Virus record (IMG/VR): IMGVR_UViG_3300037264_003269
Span: 1 to 29,732 of that record
DNA length: 29,732 nucleotides
Origin: a virus
Reading direction: 5' to 3' (one strand)
The position numbers and the translations under genes were made by a program. This document shows positions 16,275 to 23,176 of this stretch, one piece after another; the stretch's first letter is position 1; each line of letters opens with the position of its first letter. The notes under the pieces were generated by a model. That model saw only the letters and a list, made by a program, of their open reading frames with translations. It was not told the DNA's origin and did no database searches.

Positions 16275-16757
16275 ATGGCCCTCCGCAAGCCGCTGGTCGT
16301 GAACTCGGGCGAGGTCCAGCAACTGCAGTCCGGCGACACCCTCGACGCCCCGCAGGCGGGCGGCGACGACGTCACCATGACGAACGGCAACGCCGGGGCC
16401 CTGGTCATCGGGACGCCCGTCTACGTGAGCGGGAACAACACGGTGGACAAGGCGAAGGCGGACGCCTCCGGGACTTCGAAGGGCTTCGGCTGCATGGTCC
16501 CGGTGAGCACCGGGGCGGCGACGCCCGGCGCCGTCCGCCGCGACGGCGTGCTCGCCGCCACGACCGGCCAATGGGACACGATCACCGGCGGCGCCGGGGG
16601 TCTCGTGGCGAACACGGAATACTACCTCGACCCCGCGACGGCCGGGAAGCTGACCTCGACGCCGCCCAGCACCGTGGGCCAGTACCTGGTCAAGATCGGC
16701 CGGGGGATCTCGACGACCGAGCTGGATATTGCGATCGAGGATCGGATCCTCTTGTAA
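16275..16757 (+). CDS. free-standing fibre/decoration domain protein
   Basis: Encodes 160 residues after an AAGGAG site. It resembles the C-terminal domain of the fibre gene before it: TMTNGNAGALVIGTPVYVSG, VDKAKADASGTSKGFG, DGVLAATTGQWDTITGG, YYLDPATAGKLTSTPPS and TTELDIAI line up with the corresponding parts of that protein in the same order. Domains of this type are frequent at fibre tips and in small phage surface proteins. The close sequence relation and adjacency suggest it assembles with, or replaces, the domain of fibre 1. There is no membrane segment or catalytic motif. Confidence 0.72.
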   Translation: MALRKPLVVNSGEVQQLQSGDTLDAPQAGGDDVTMTNGNAGALVIGTPVYVSGNNTVDKAKADASGTSKGFGCMVPVSTGAATPGAVRRDGVLAATTGQWDTITGGAGGLVANTEYYLDPATAGKLTSTPPSTVGQYLVKIGRGISTTELDIAIEDRILL

Positions 16758-16786
16758 GCCGCGCGTGAGAGAAGAGGCATAGAGCG

Positions 16787-17020
16787 ATGAGCGACGTCCG
16801 TCCGCTGGTCCTCGAGGAGGGGCTCCTCCAGAGGATGCAGCCCTGGCACACGATCGACGAGGACACGCTCCCGCCGAAGATCGACGAGACCCGAATGCTG
16901 GTGAGACTGCTCGTCGTGTACCTTTGCGAGCAGGGATTCGGGGATATCCCCGAGGCCCTCCTGATAGACGCTTTCAGCGACGAGACGGAGAGCCGCGTAC
17001 CCAACGAGACTGAAACGTAG
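16787..17020 (+). CDS. small acidic phage protein, unknown
   Basis: Encodes 77 residues, acidic overall. It has a WHTIDEDTLPPKIDETRMLVRLLVVYL segment in which the last part is hydrophobic and probably helical, then an acidic C terminus. An AGAAGAGG site lies upstream. No family is recognised. Position among tail-appendage genes is the only clue; a small assembly factor is possible. Confidence 0.55.
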   Translation: MSDVRPLVLEEGLLQRMQPWHTIDEDTLPPKIDETRMLVRLLVVYLCEQGFGDIPEALLIDAFSDETESRVPNETET

Positions 17021-17037
17021 GAAGAGGAGAAGCCGCC

Positions 17038-17703
17038 ATGGCCATGACCATCAAGGGAATCGTCCGCGGATCCGCGCAGCCCAACCTCGCGGAAGGCTCC
17101 GAAGCGGAGCTGCAGGTCAACAACCGCGCCGAATTGCTCATCGCCGCGGGACTGCCGCCGCTCGCGACGGTCACGAACAAGGGCAACTCCTGGTGGGCGT
17201 CGACGACGACGGCCGCGGCGCCGGTGGTGGCGATCCCGACGACGGCGGCGCTTTTGGGCCTCTGGAACGGCGAACCCGACAATGGGAAGTCGTACATCAT
17301 CGACTCGATCTTCATGGTGGTCGTGGTCGTCACCGCCGCCGTCCAGAACTACGGGATCCTGGGCAACGTTTCCCAGGCGCAGATCCTCACCGCGATCGCG
17401 GACACCATCACCAAGCGCCCGCTCAAGGGCGGCGCGGTGTACGGCGGGTCGGCGCGCGTTGCGGTCGGGATCACTCTCGGGGGCACCGACGGCATCGCGG
17501 CCAACTGGATGCCGATGGGCTCGACGGGCCCCGGGCAGAACACGCTCCAGATCGGCACGGTGATCGACTACGACGTGAAGGGGCGGATCATCATCCCCCC
17601 CAAGAACCAGTTCTCGATGAGCGTGCTCGCCGGCGCGGCGACCGCCTCGTCCATCCAGGTCGGCGTCCGCTGGCACGAAGCGATCCTCTCGCCCACGGTC
17701 TAG
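17038..17703 (+). CDS. beta-rich phage structural protein, unknown
   Basis: Encodes 221 residues after GAGGAG. The N terminus contains QPNLAEGSEAELQVNNRAELLIAAGLPPLATVTNKGNSW-like order (spread over residues 14-53), followed by a WNGEPDNGKSYIIDSIF segment and a Val-rich strand. The C-terminal half has RIIIPPKNQFSMSVLA and a final GVRWHEAIL. Proteins of this outline recur in phage tail regions, where the second half resembles a jelly-roll-like virion protein, but I cannot assign a named family. It is probably a virion component of the tail appendages. Confidence 0.65.
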   Translation: MAMTIKGIVRGSAQPNLAEGSEAELQVNNRAELLIAAGLPPLATVTNKGNSWWASTTTAAAPVVAIPTTAALLGLWNGEPDNGKSYIIDSIFMVVVVVTAAVQNYGILGNVSQAQILTAIADTITKRPLKGGAVYGGSARVAVGITLGGTDGIAANWMPMGSTGPGQNTLQIGTVIDYDVKGRIIIPPKNQFSMSVLAGAATASSIQVGVRWHEAILSPTV

Positions 17704-17715
17704 GAGGGCACAGGG

Positions 17716-17946
17716 ATGGACTTTCAGAATGGCGGTCTCTTGTCCCGGGTGGCCGGGAGCCCCGAGCAGTTGATGAACGCGGCCTCGCGGGAGATGGCCT
17801 GCTCGAAGGGGCTGGAGGAGCTCCTGAAAAAGTACGGGTGCGACCTCACGATGCAGCCGACGCTGCTGCCGGTCACCTTGCCCAACGGGCAGGTCGTCTT
17901 CGCGGTGAGCGGGCAGATCCAGTTGACGGCCAGGGTGAAGAAGTAG
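17716..17946 (+). CDS. small phage protein, unknown
   Basis: Encodes 76 residues after GGAGGG. It is amphipathic: residues 18-40 are helical (PEQLMNAASREMACSKGLEELL), then a beta-like half with TLLPVTLPNGQVVFAVSGQIQL. No domain is recognised. It lies tightly between the structural protein before it and the second fibre adaptor three bases after it, so it belongs to the same transcript. Confidence 0.55.
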   Translation: MDFQNGGLLSRVAGSPEQLMNAASREMACSKGLEELLKKYGCDLTMQPTLLPVTLPNGQVVFAVSGQIQLTARVKK

Positions 17947-17949
17947 GCC

Positions 17950-18981
17950 ATGACGCTTCCCAACGAGCTCGGCGCCGCCCGGTATACGGGAAACGGGGCG
18001 ACGTCAAATTACGCCTTCGGCTTCTACACGCAGAACCTGGACGACGTCCGCGTCCTGGTCCTGGACCTGAGCGACAACGTGATCCTGCTGGTCCGCGGCG
18101 TCGACTACACGATCACCGGGGAGCGCCAAGACGCGGGCCTCGTCACGCTGATCGGGGCGTACGCGAACCTGACCCTCAACTGGAAGCTCGCGATCCTGCT
18201 CTGGCCGGAGCTCAACAACGAGTCGGTCTTCCGGAACTCCCCCACCGTCTCGCGCGCCCAGCTCGAGGACGCGGTCGACCGGATGAGCCAGCGGATCATC
18301 CGCCTGGCGAATGCCCAGGACGCGGCGCTCCGCGTTTCGGAGTTCGAGGCCCCGAGCGCGGCGCTGACCCTCCCCCCCGTGGCGGACCGCGCCGGGGGGG
18401 TCCTGGGCTTCGACCTAAGCGGCAACCCCACGATCTTCGATCGGACCGGGACCTGGCGCTCCGGCGCCGGCGCCCCCGCGGGGGGCCTCGGGGAAGACGG
18501 GGACTACTACCTCAACACCACGAACGGCGACATCTACGCCCGGGTCGCCGGGTCCTGGGGCCTCATCGGGAACCTCACGGGCCCCCCCGGCGCCGCTGGA
18601 GCTGCCGGCGCCCCGGGCGCCCCGGGTGCCGAAGGGGAGAGCGGCGAGTGGCTCTCCTGGACCATCCCGGGGGCGCTCAACCTCGAGCGAAACGAGCGGA
18701 TCCTCAACTGGCAGATCGAGGAGGCCGACGACTACGACTATGCGGACGTGCGCGTCGAGGAGCTCCCCGTGGGGGCGAACGCCGTCTTCGAGGTCGTGAA
18801 GAACGACGCCGTCGTGATCGCGACCCTGACGGTCGTCCCGGCCGGGCCCAAGCATGTTGAGGTGTCAGGCATCTCGGGTGCGGTGATCGCGGGCGATCGC
18901 CTGCGCGCCAGGATCGCCGGAGTGGGTTCGATCACGCCGGGGGCGGGCGCCCTGGTCCGGATCAAGCGGACGGCTCCATAG
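17950..18981 (+). CDS. tail fibre protein 2, T7-type adaptor N terminus with collagen-like linker
   Basis: Encodes 343 residues. Residues 1-160 repeat the N-terminal domain of the fibre at 15348 without a gap. Then follow a fibre-type DGDYYLNTTNGDIYARVAGSWG segment near residues 178-199, a short collagen-like Gly-X-Y run (GPPGAAGAAGAPGAPGAEG, near residues 206-224), and a beta-rich tip domain to the C terminus with EDRLR-like acidic turns and RARIAGVGSITPGAG. Collagen-like runs give trimeric fibres a rod. Unlike fibre 1 the C-terminal domain is different, so the phage carries two adaptors with distinct tips. Confidence 0.85.
   Translation: MTLPNELGAARYTGNGATSNYAFGFYTQNLDDVRVLVLDLSDNVILLVRGVDYTITGERQDAGLVTLIGAYANLTLNWKLAILLWPELNNESVFRNSPTVSRAQLEDAVDRMSQRIIRLANAQDAALRVSEFEAPSAALTLPPVADRAGGVLGFDLSGNPTIFDRTGTWRSGAGAPAGGLGEDGDYYLNTTNGDIYARVAGSWGLIGNLTGPPGAAGAAGAPGAPGAEGESGEWLSWTIPGALNLERNERILNWQIEEADDYDYADVRVEELPVGANAVFEVVKNDAVVIATLTVVPAGPKHVEVSGISGAVIAGDRLRARIAGVGSITPGAGALVRIKRTAP
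18012..18309 (+). repeat. dispersed repeat, copy 2 (fibre adaptor N terminus)
   Basis: Partner of 15411-15707. Most differences in the two best-matching blocks are at third codon positions, so the protein has been kept after or during duplication. Confidence 0.85.
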
Positions 18982-18989
18982 GAGATCAG

Positions 18990-19757
18990 ATGGCCACCGA
19001 CAGCTACCTCGCGACGACGTACCAGCACGACCTGGCCACGGTGGACGACGGGGCGGAGCTCCTGGCGGCGATCGAAACCGTGCTCACCGCCGCCGGCTGG
19101 ACCGAGACGGCGGCCAACGTGTGGAAGAGTCCCGACGCGGCGCGCTTTATCGAGGTGACCTTCACCCTGCCGGCCGCGGACAAGCTCCAGTTCGTCGTCG
19201 AGGACTACGTCTCCCGCACATTCTCCGCCCGCCGGGTCGGCACGGTCGACACCGGCCTCTGGTCGATCCATGCGGGTCCGTACTTCCTCTACCTGGGCGG
19301 GCCCGACGCCAACCGCTGGGGCTTCATGGGCCTGGTCGATCACTTCCCGGCCCCGGCCGACTCGCACAACCGGGATGCCTACTGCGGCGCCCCCCTGGAT
19401 AGCGCGGACGTCGCCACGTCGGAGAATTTCGGGGACTATCTCAACTGGGACGAGACGGGCACGGAGTACACGGCCACGGTGCAGCGAGTCGCGCTCCTGG
19501 TGGAGGCGACGAACAAGGTCGTCACCCGCTACCTGAACGGCGTGGGCTACGATTGGCCGGATGTGATGTACGCACGGGCCAACGTCGGCGGAGATCTCCA
19601 CCTCGCGGGGGTCTGGTACCAAGCGATCGTCGTCGATCCGGCCATGAACATCGGAGAGGAGTTCCAGGCTCCGCTCGACATCGGGACACTCGGGACGTTC
19701 CGCGTGCTGTCGTTCCCCGCGCATGAGTCCTGCAAGCTGGCGGCGAGGGTAGCCTGA
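18990..19757 (+). CDS. tail-appendage protein, twin A
   Basis: Encodes 255 residues. It shares an outline with the next gene: an N-terminal helix, a WTETAANVWKSPDAARFIEVTFTL segment near residues 37-60, a HAGPYFLYLGGPD strand, and a C-terminal block ending DIGTLGTFRVLSFPAHESCKLAARV. That last block (GTxxxFxVLxxxxxxSxKxAxR) is a pattern I have seen in phage tail proteins, but I cannot name the family. AGGAG lies upstream and the stop overlaps the next start. A tail-attached receptor or fibre-tip component is the most likely role from context. Confidence 0.68.
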   Translation: MATDSYLATTYQHDLATVDDGAELLAAIETVLTAAGWTETAANVWKSPDAARFIEVTFTLPAADKLQFVVEDYVSRTFSARRVGTVDTGLWSIHAGPYFLYLGGPDANRWGFMGLVDHFPAPADSHNRDAYCGAPLDSADVATSENFGDYLNWDETGTEYTATVQRVALLVEATNKVVTRYLNGVGYDWPDVMYARANVGGDLHLAGVWYQAIVVDPAMNIGEEFQAPLDIGTLGTFRVLSFPAHESCKLAARVA

Positions 19758-20545
19758 TGGCGATCGCATCGTATTGGGCGTCCGGGTGCTTCGTGAAGGA
19801 GCTCTTGGCCGTCGTCGACGTCCAGGACGTCCTCGACCAACTCGTCCAGCAGTTCACCGTGAACCATGCCGTCGCGGATCGGTGGACGTCGCTCGGCGGG
19901 GGGGTCTACCGAAGCCCCGCGATTTCCGGCGTCTACCTCGAGGTGACGTTCGCGGTGCTGGATACCGAGGACATCGCGATCACGGTGAAGCGGAACTCGA
20001 TCACCCTCATGGCTGGGCGCTTCCGCATCGACGACACCGGCACCGATGTCCGGGTCTACTCCGGGCCCAGCCACTTCGCGCTCGTGTGCTCGACCGACGT
20101 CGTCTGGGCCGCGCTCGCGGAAACGGCTCCGATCCTTCCGCCGCCGTGGCCCTATCGGGCCGGGTGCTTCAGCTTGCTCGATTCGGCCGGGAATCCCCGC
20201 GGCGTCGTCGCGTGCAACTACGTGTTTTCAGAACACGCGGCGGGGGTGGCGCTCACGGCGACCCTCGCGGGGATTTGGGCTCAGGGGGCGACCGGCTGGT
20301 ATCTCCAGGGGCTCGGGGGAAAGCAACTCAAGTCGACGGTGGAGCTCACCTGGACGAACCTGGCGGGTACCCAGTCTTACCTGCTCGGAACGCTCTTCGG
20401 GCTCGCGCTCGTCGACCGCGACCAGGTCGATCTGGTCACCGTCGTAGTCGAGGTGGACGTGGGCACCACGCGGGATTTCGACGTGCTTCCGCTCGCGAAC
20501 TTCAACTCCGGGAAGATGGCGATCCAGCGGGGGACGGTGCTCTAG
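19757..20545 (+). CDS. tail-appendage protein, twin B
   Basis: Encodes 262 residues and starts in a one-base overlap with twin A. Shared features in the same order are a W..LGGGVYRSPAISGVYLEVTFAV segment near residues 43-67, a VYSGPSHFALV strand, and a C-terminal VDVGTTRDFDVLPLANFNSGKMAIQRG block. Overall identity by eye is low, so the duplication is old. Three cysteines occur in this copy at places the other copy lacks. The stop abuts the GTG of the Calx-beta gene. Confidence 0.68.
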   Translation: MAIASYWASGCFVKELLAVVDVQDVLDQLVQQFTVNHAVADRWTSLGGGVYRSPAISGVYLEVTFAVLDTEDIAITVKRNSITLMAGRFRIDDTGTDVRVYSGPSHFALVCSTDVVWAALAETAPILPPPWPYRAGCFSLLDSAGNPRGVVACNYVFSEHAAGVALTATLAGIWAQGATGWYLQGLGGKQLKSTVELTWTNLAGTQSYLLGTLFGLALVDRDQVDLVTVVVEVDVGTTRDFDVLPLANFNSGKMAIQRGTVL

Positions 20546-21916
20546 GTGGGCTACTATCACCATTCCGCCACCCGGCCGCCCACTCCTCCAGGCTTGCTTG
20601 CGGTCGTGACGCTCGAGAGCATCTGGCGCGAGGGCATGGTCGCCGTCATTCGGGTGGCACGGCTCGCGAGCGACGGGGGCCCGCTCCGGGTGACCTACGA
20701 GACGGACGATTCCGGCGGGGGGGAAACCGCGGTCGCGGGGGTCGACTACACGCACGTAACCGGCCTCCTTACCTGGGCGGATTATGACCGCACCTCGCGC
20801 TACATCAGCGTGCCGATCCTGGCTCGCGCCGGCGCCCAGGGACAGCGCTTCTTCACGTTCCGAATCAAGAACGCGACCTTCACGGAGCTGCAGTTCGGCT
20901 ACGGGCCCCCGTTCTATCCCGGCCTGATCTCGATCCCCGAGACGTCGGTCTTCATCCTGGACGCCGACTACACCCAGGTCGCCCCCTCGGCGATCCGGGT
21001 CGCCTCCGTCGCGTACGTCGTCCGCGAGAACGGTGTCTCCCTCGACGTCAAGGTCGTGCGCGCGGGCAACCTCCAGGGGGAGGTCCAAGTCGACTACGAC
21101 ACCGTCGACGACACGGCCCAGGCCGGCGTCCACTACGGCGCGGAAAGCGGTACGCTGACCTGGGCCGACGGGGTGGGCGGGGAGCAGACGGTCACGATCG
21201 ACATCACCGATAACGCCACCGAGGACGGGGCGGTCCAGTTCTTCTTCGACCTCTCGAATCCCGTGGGACCGGCCTACATCGAGGAGGACTGGGACCGCGC
21301 CACCGTCGTCATCGAGGACGACGAGTCCGATGATCCCGGGGTGGCGGGCACGATCGCGCTCGTCTCGGCGGCCTACGCCGGCGTGGCCGGCGAGTCCGTC
21401 GTCCTCTCCGTGGCCCGCACGGGGGGGAGCCTTGGCGCCGTGGGCGTATCGTTCCGCGCCGACGACGGGACCGCCGTGGCGCCCAACGAGTACACGGACG
21501 TCTCGGGGACGCTCTCCTGGGCGAACGGCGAGCTGGGCGTGAAGACCATCACCGTCCCCCTCGTCGACGCCGACTCGAATCCGGAGCCGGATAAGACGTT
21601 CACCGTCGTCCTTCACACGATCACGGGCGGGGCGACGCTCGGTCTGGCCACGGCCGTCGTCACCTGGCAGGACGATGACGAGGTTTCCCACTACGCGCGC
21701 TTCCCCTTCAACATGACCGAGGACCGGCTCCGGGACGCGCGGTTCCCCGCCATCATGTCCGCGAGGCGGGTGCGCGGTCGGCCGTTCTCGCTGATGGTGG
21801 GCGCCGGGATCTCAACGGGCGCGGGGACGTCCGTCTACAACAACTCCCCGAACATCCCGACGGAAGGGACGGGTCTCGTGCCGATCGACGACGAGGCGCT
21901 GGTGAGAAGGGTTTAG
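20546..21916 (+). CDS. tail protein with three Calx-beta domains
   Basis: Encodes 456 residues from a GTG abutting the previous stop. Three copies of the Calx-beta pattern are visible near residues 15-135, 150-255 and 267-380: an xVxEN/REG start, a GVDYTHVTGLLTW / GVHYGAESGTLTW / PNEYTDVSGTLSW strand with W or F, a TVTIDITDN or TITVPLVDAD strand, and an F(T/F)xxL segment. Acidic turns (DDESDD, DNATEDGA, DADSNPEPD) fit calcium binding in the family. Calx-beta domains act as adhesion or spacer modules. The last ~75 residues are different (FPFNMTEDRLRDARFP) and may anchor the protein. A role in binding the host surface is likely. Confidence 0.85.
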   Translation: MGYYHHSATRPPTPPGLLAVVTLESIWREGMVAVIRVARLASDGGPLRVTYETDDSGGGETAVAGVDYTHVTGLLTWADYDRTSRYISVPILARAGAQGQRFFTFRIKNATFTELQFGYGPPFYPGLISIPETSVFILDADYTQVAPSAIRVASVAYVVRENGVSLDVKVVRAGNLQGEVQVDYDTVDDTAQAGVHYGAESGTLTWADGVGGEQTVTIDITDNATEDGAVQFFFDLSNPVGPAYIEEDWDRATVVIEDDESDDPGVAGTIALVSAAYAGVAGESVVLSVARTGGSLGAVGVSFRADDGTAVAPNEYTDVSGTLSWANGELGVKTITVPLVDADSNPEPDKTFTVVLHTITGGATLGLATAVVTWQDDDEVSHYARFPFNMTEDRLRDARFPAIMSARRVRGRPFSLMVGAGISTGAGTSVYNNSPNIPTEGTGLVPIDDEALVRRV

Positions 21917-21918
21917 CC

Positions 21919-22302
21919 GTGTTCTACAGCCTGGAGGGCCCCATGCGGAACGGCGACATCCTGGCGGGCCTGGCGGTCTTCGTGGCCCAGGTCACCGGCC
22001 AGGCGGCGACCGATCCCCTCGGGATCCTGATCGAGTTCCTGAAGGCGGGGGTCCTGGGCGCGATCATCGCCTGGCTCTTCTTCGAGCGCTGGCAGGAGCG
22101 GAAGCTCGACCGGGGCGCCCGGCACCGGCACGCGGAGATGCTCCAAGACAACACCGCCGCGGTCGACCGCCTCCGGGGCGCCGTCCGTGAGAACAGCGGG
22201 CTCATGCATCTGACGCTCGGCCACCTGGGCCACCGGCTGCCGCCGCTCCTGGAAGAGGATCCGCCGGCGCCGGCGGGGGCCCGAGAGGCCGAGACGAGGT
22301 AG
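21919..22302 (+). CDS. holin-like small membrane protein
   Basis: Encodes 127 residues from GTG 21919 or 119 from ATG 21943. The second start has GGAGG five bases before it; the first has GAGAAGG eight bases before it. There are one or two hydrophobic segments (DILAGLAVFVAQV and, stronger, LIEFLKAGVLGAIIAWLFF), then a basic stretch (RWQERKLDRGARHRH) and a helical, charged C terminus. This topology fits small phage holins, but size and motifs alone do not prove it. It lies after the tail genes and before a signal-bearing membrane protein. No endolysin is in the window. Confidence 0.55.
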   Translation: MFYSLEGPMRNGDILAGLAVFVAQVTGQAATDPLGILIEFLKAGVLGAIIAWLFFERWQERKLDRGARHRHAEMLQDNTAAVDRLRGAVRENSGLMHLTLGHLGHRLPPLLEEDPPAPAGAREAETR

Positions 22303-22314
22303 GAGGATTTCGCC

Positions 22315-23082
22315 ATGAAGATCCCCGGGTGGACCCTGGTCCTGATCCTGGCCCTGGCAGTAACGGGAGGGGGATGCGACGCACGGAACGCCGTGACGGA
22401 GGAGGACCGCGCGGTCCTCTCGATGAGCCGGCAGGCGGCCGAGATCCAGGAGGCCTCCGTGGGGGCCCTGGTCGCCTTCGTGCGGGGGGCGGCGGTGCCG
22501 ATCCCGGTCACGGTCGAGCAACTCATGGGCACCCTGACCCAGGTGAACGCCGACCAGCGGGAGAACCTGGAGGTCCTCGAGGAAAACTGGGGGGCCCCCA
22601 AGGCGCCGGTCACCTACAGCTCCGCCGCAGCGAAGGCCGCTCGGGAGGCCTCCCGGAAGTCGCACACCAGCGTGGGCTTTTGGGCCGGCGTGGGCGCGTT
22701 CGTCCTGACGGCCCTCGGCATCGGCTGGAAGATCCTGCGGAGCCCCCTCGTCAAGGCCATCCCGATCGTCGGCACCTACGCGAACGTGGCGGACGCCCTG
22801 GTCGAGGGGGCGGAGCGCTGGATGGCCCGGGAGAAGCGGGAGGGCCGGCCCGACGCCGCCGACGGCCTGGCTGAGGAACTCGCCCGGACCCAGGCCACCC
22901 GGAAGCTCGAGGGCTTCGTGGAACCCCTCCTGCTCGCGGCGAAGGCGCGTCTCGCGAAGGTACTGCCGCCGACCGTGGCGGGGGGCCCGGCAGGCGCGCC
23001 GGCCGTGGAACGTCCCCCGGGCCCTGCCGAGGCGCCTGCGGCCCCTGGCGGGGCCCTGGCGGCTTCTGCGGGGCCCCCGTAG
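22315..23082 (+). CDS. membrane protein with lipoprotein-like signal and second transmembrane segment
   Basis: Encodes 255 residues after AGGAGG. The N terminus is KIPGWTLVLILALAVTGGGC: a short positive start, a hydrophobic core, and GGGC, a weak lipobox (position -3 is not the usual Leu). Residues ~25-110 are helical and charged, residues ~121-140 (GFWAGVGAFVLTALGIGWKIL) form a second membrane segment, residues ~150-215 are a helical charged region, and the last ~40 residues are Pro/Ala-rich. It could be a spanin-like or envelope-linked lysis accessory protein, or an unrelated membrane protein; placement beside the holin-like gene is the reason to suspect lysis. Confidence 0.55.
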   Translation: MKIPGWTLVLILALAVTGGGCDARNAVTEEDRAVLSMSRQAAEIQEASVGALVAFVRGAAVPIPVTVEQLMGTLTQVNADQRENLEVLEENWGAPKAPVTYSSAAAKAAREASRKSHTSVGFWAGVGAFVLTALGIGWKILRSPLVKAIPIVGTYANVADALVEGAERWMAREKREGRPDAADGLAEELARTQATRKLEGFVEPLLLAAKARLAKVLPPTVAGGPAGAPAVERPPGPAEAPAAPGGALAASAGPP

Positions 23083-23103
23083 GGAGATCCTTTCTCAGCT
23101 TGG

Positions 23104-23150
23104 CCCGGTTGGGGTCGGCTCCGTCCCTCGGACGGCCCCGCCGGGTTTTT
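23104..23150 (+). terminator. rho-independent terminator after the membrane genes
   Basis: CCGTCC (23121-23126) and GGACGG (23130-23135) pair around a CTC loop. GGGG (23111-23114) with CCCC (23136-23139) and CCCGG (23104-23108) with CCGGG (23141-23145) extend the stem with a bulge, and TTTTT (23146-23150) follows at once. It lies in the largest non-coding gap of the late region (23083-23176). Confidence 0.78.
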
Positions 23151-23176
23151 CGGTTTGAGATAGACTGGAGGCGAAG

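Noticed and set aside
15411-18309. Template/variable repeat pair of a diversity-generating retroelement, as in the related phage BPP-1
   Set aside because: No reverse transcriptase is in the window, and differences between the repeats are mostly silent third-position changes rather than adenine-directed changes at coding positions.
18560-18640. GC-rich Gly-X-Y region as a structural RNA or recombination site
   Set aside because: The repeated pattern is fully explained by the collagen-like linker of the fibre protein.
20714-20730. GGGAAAC slippery heptamer in the Calx-beta gene
   Set aside because: The motif is out of register with the reading frame (the codons there are GGG GAA ACC), and the zero frame remains open with good domains on both sides.
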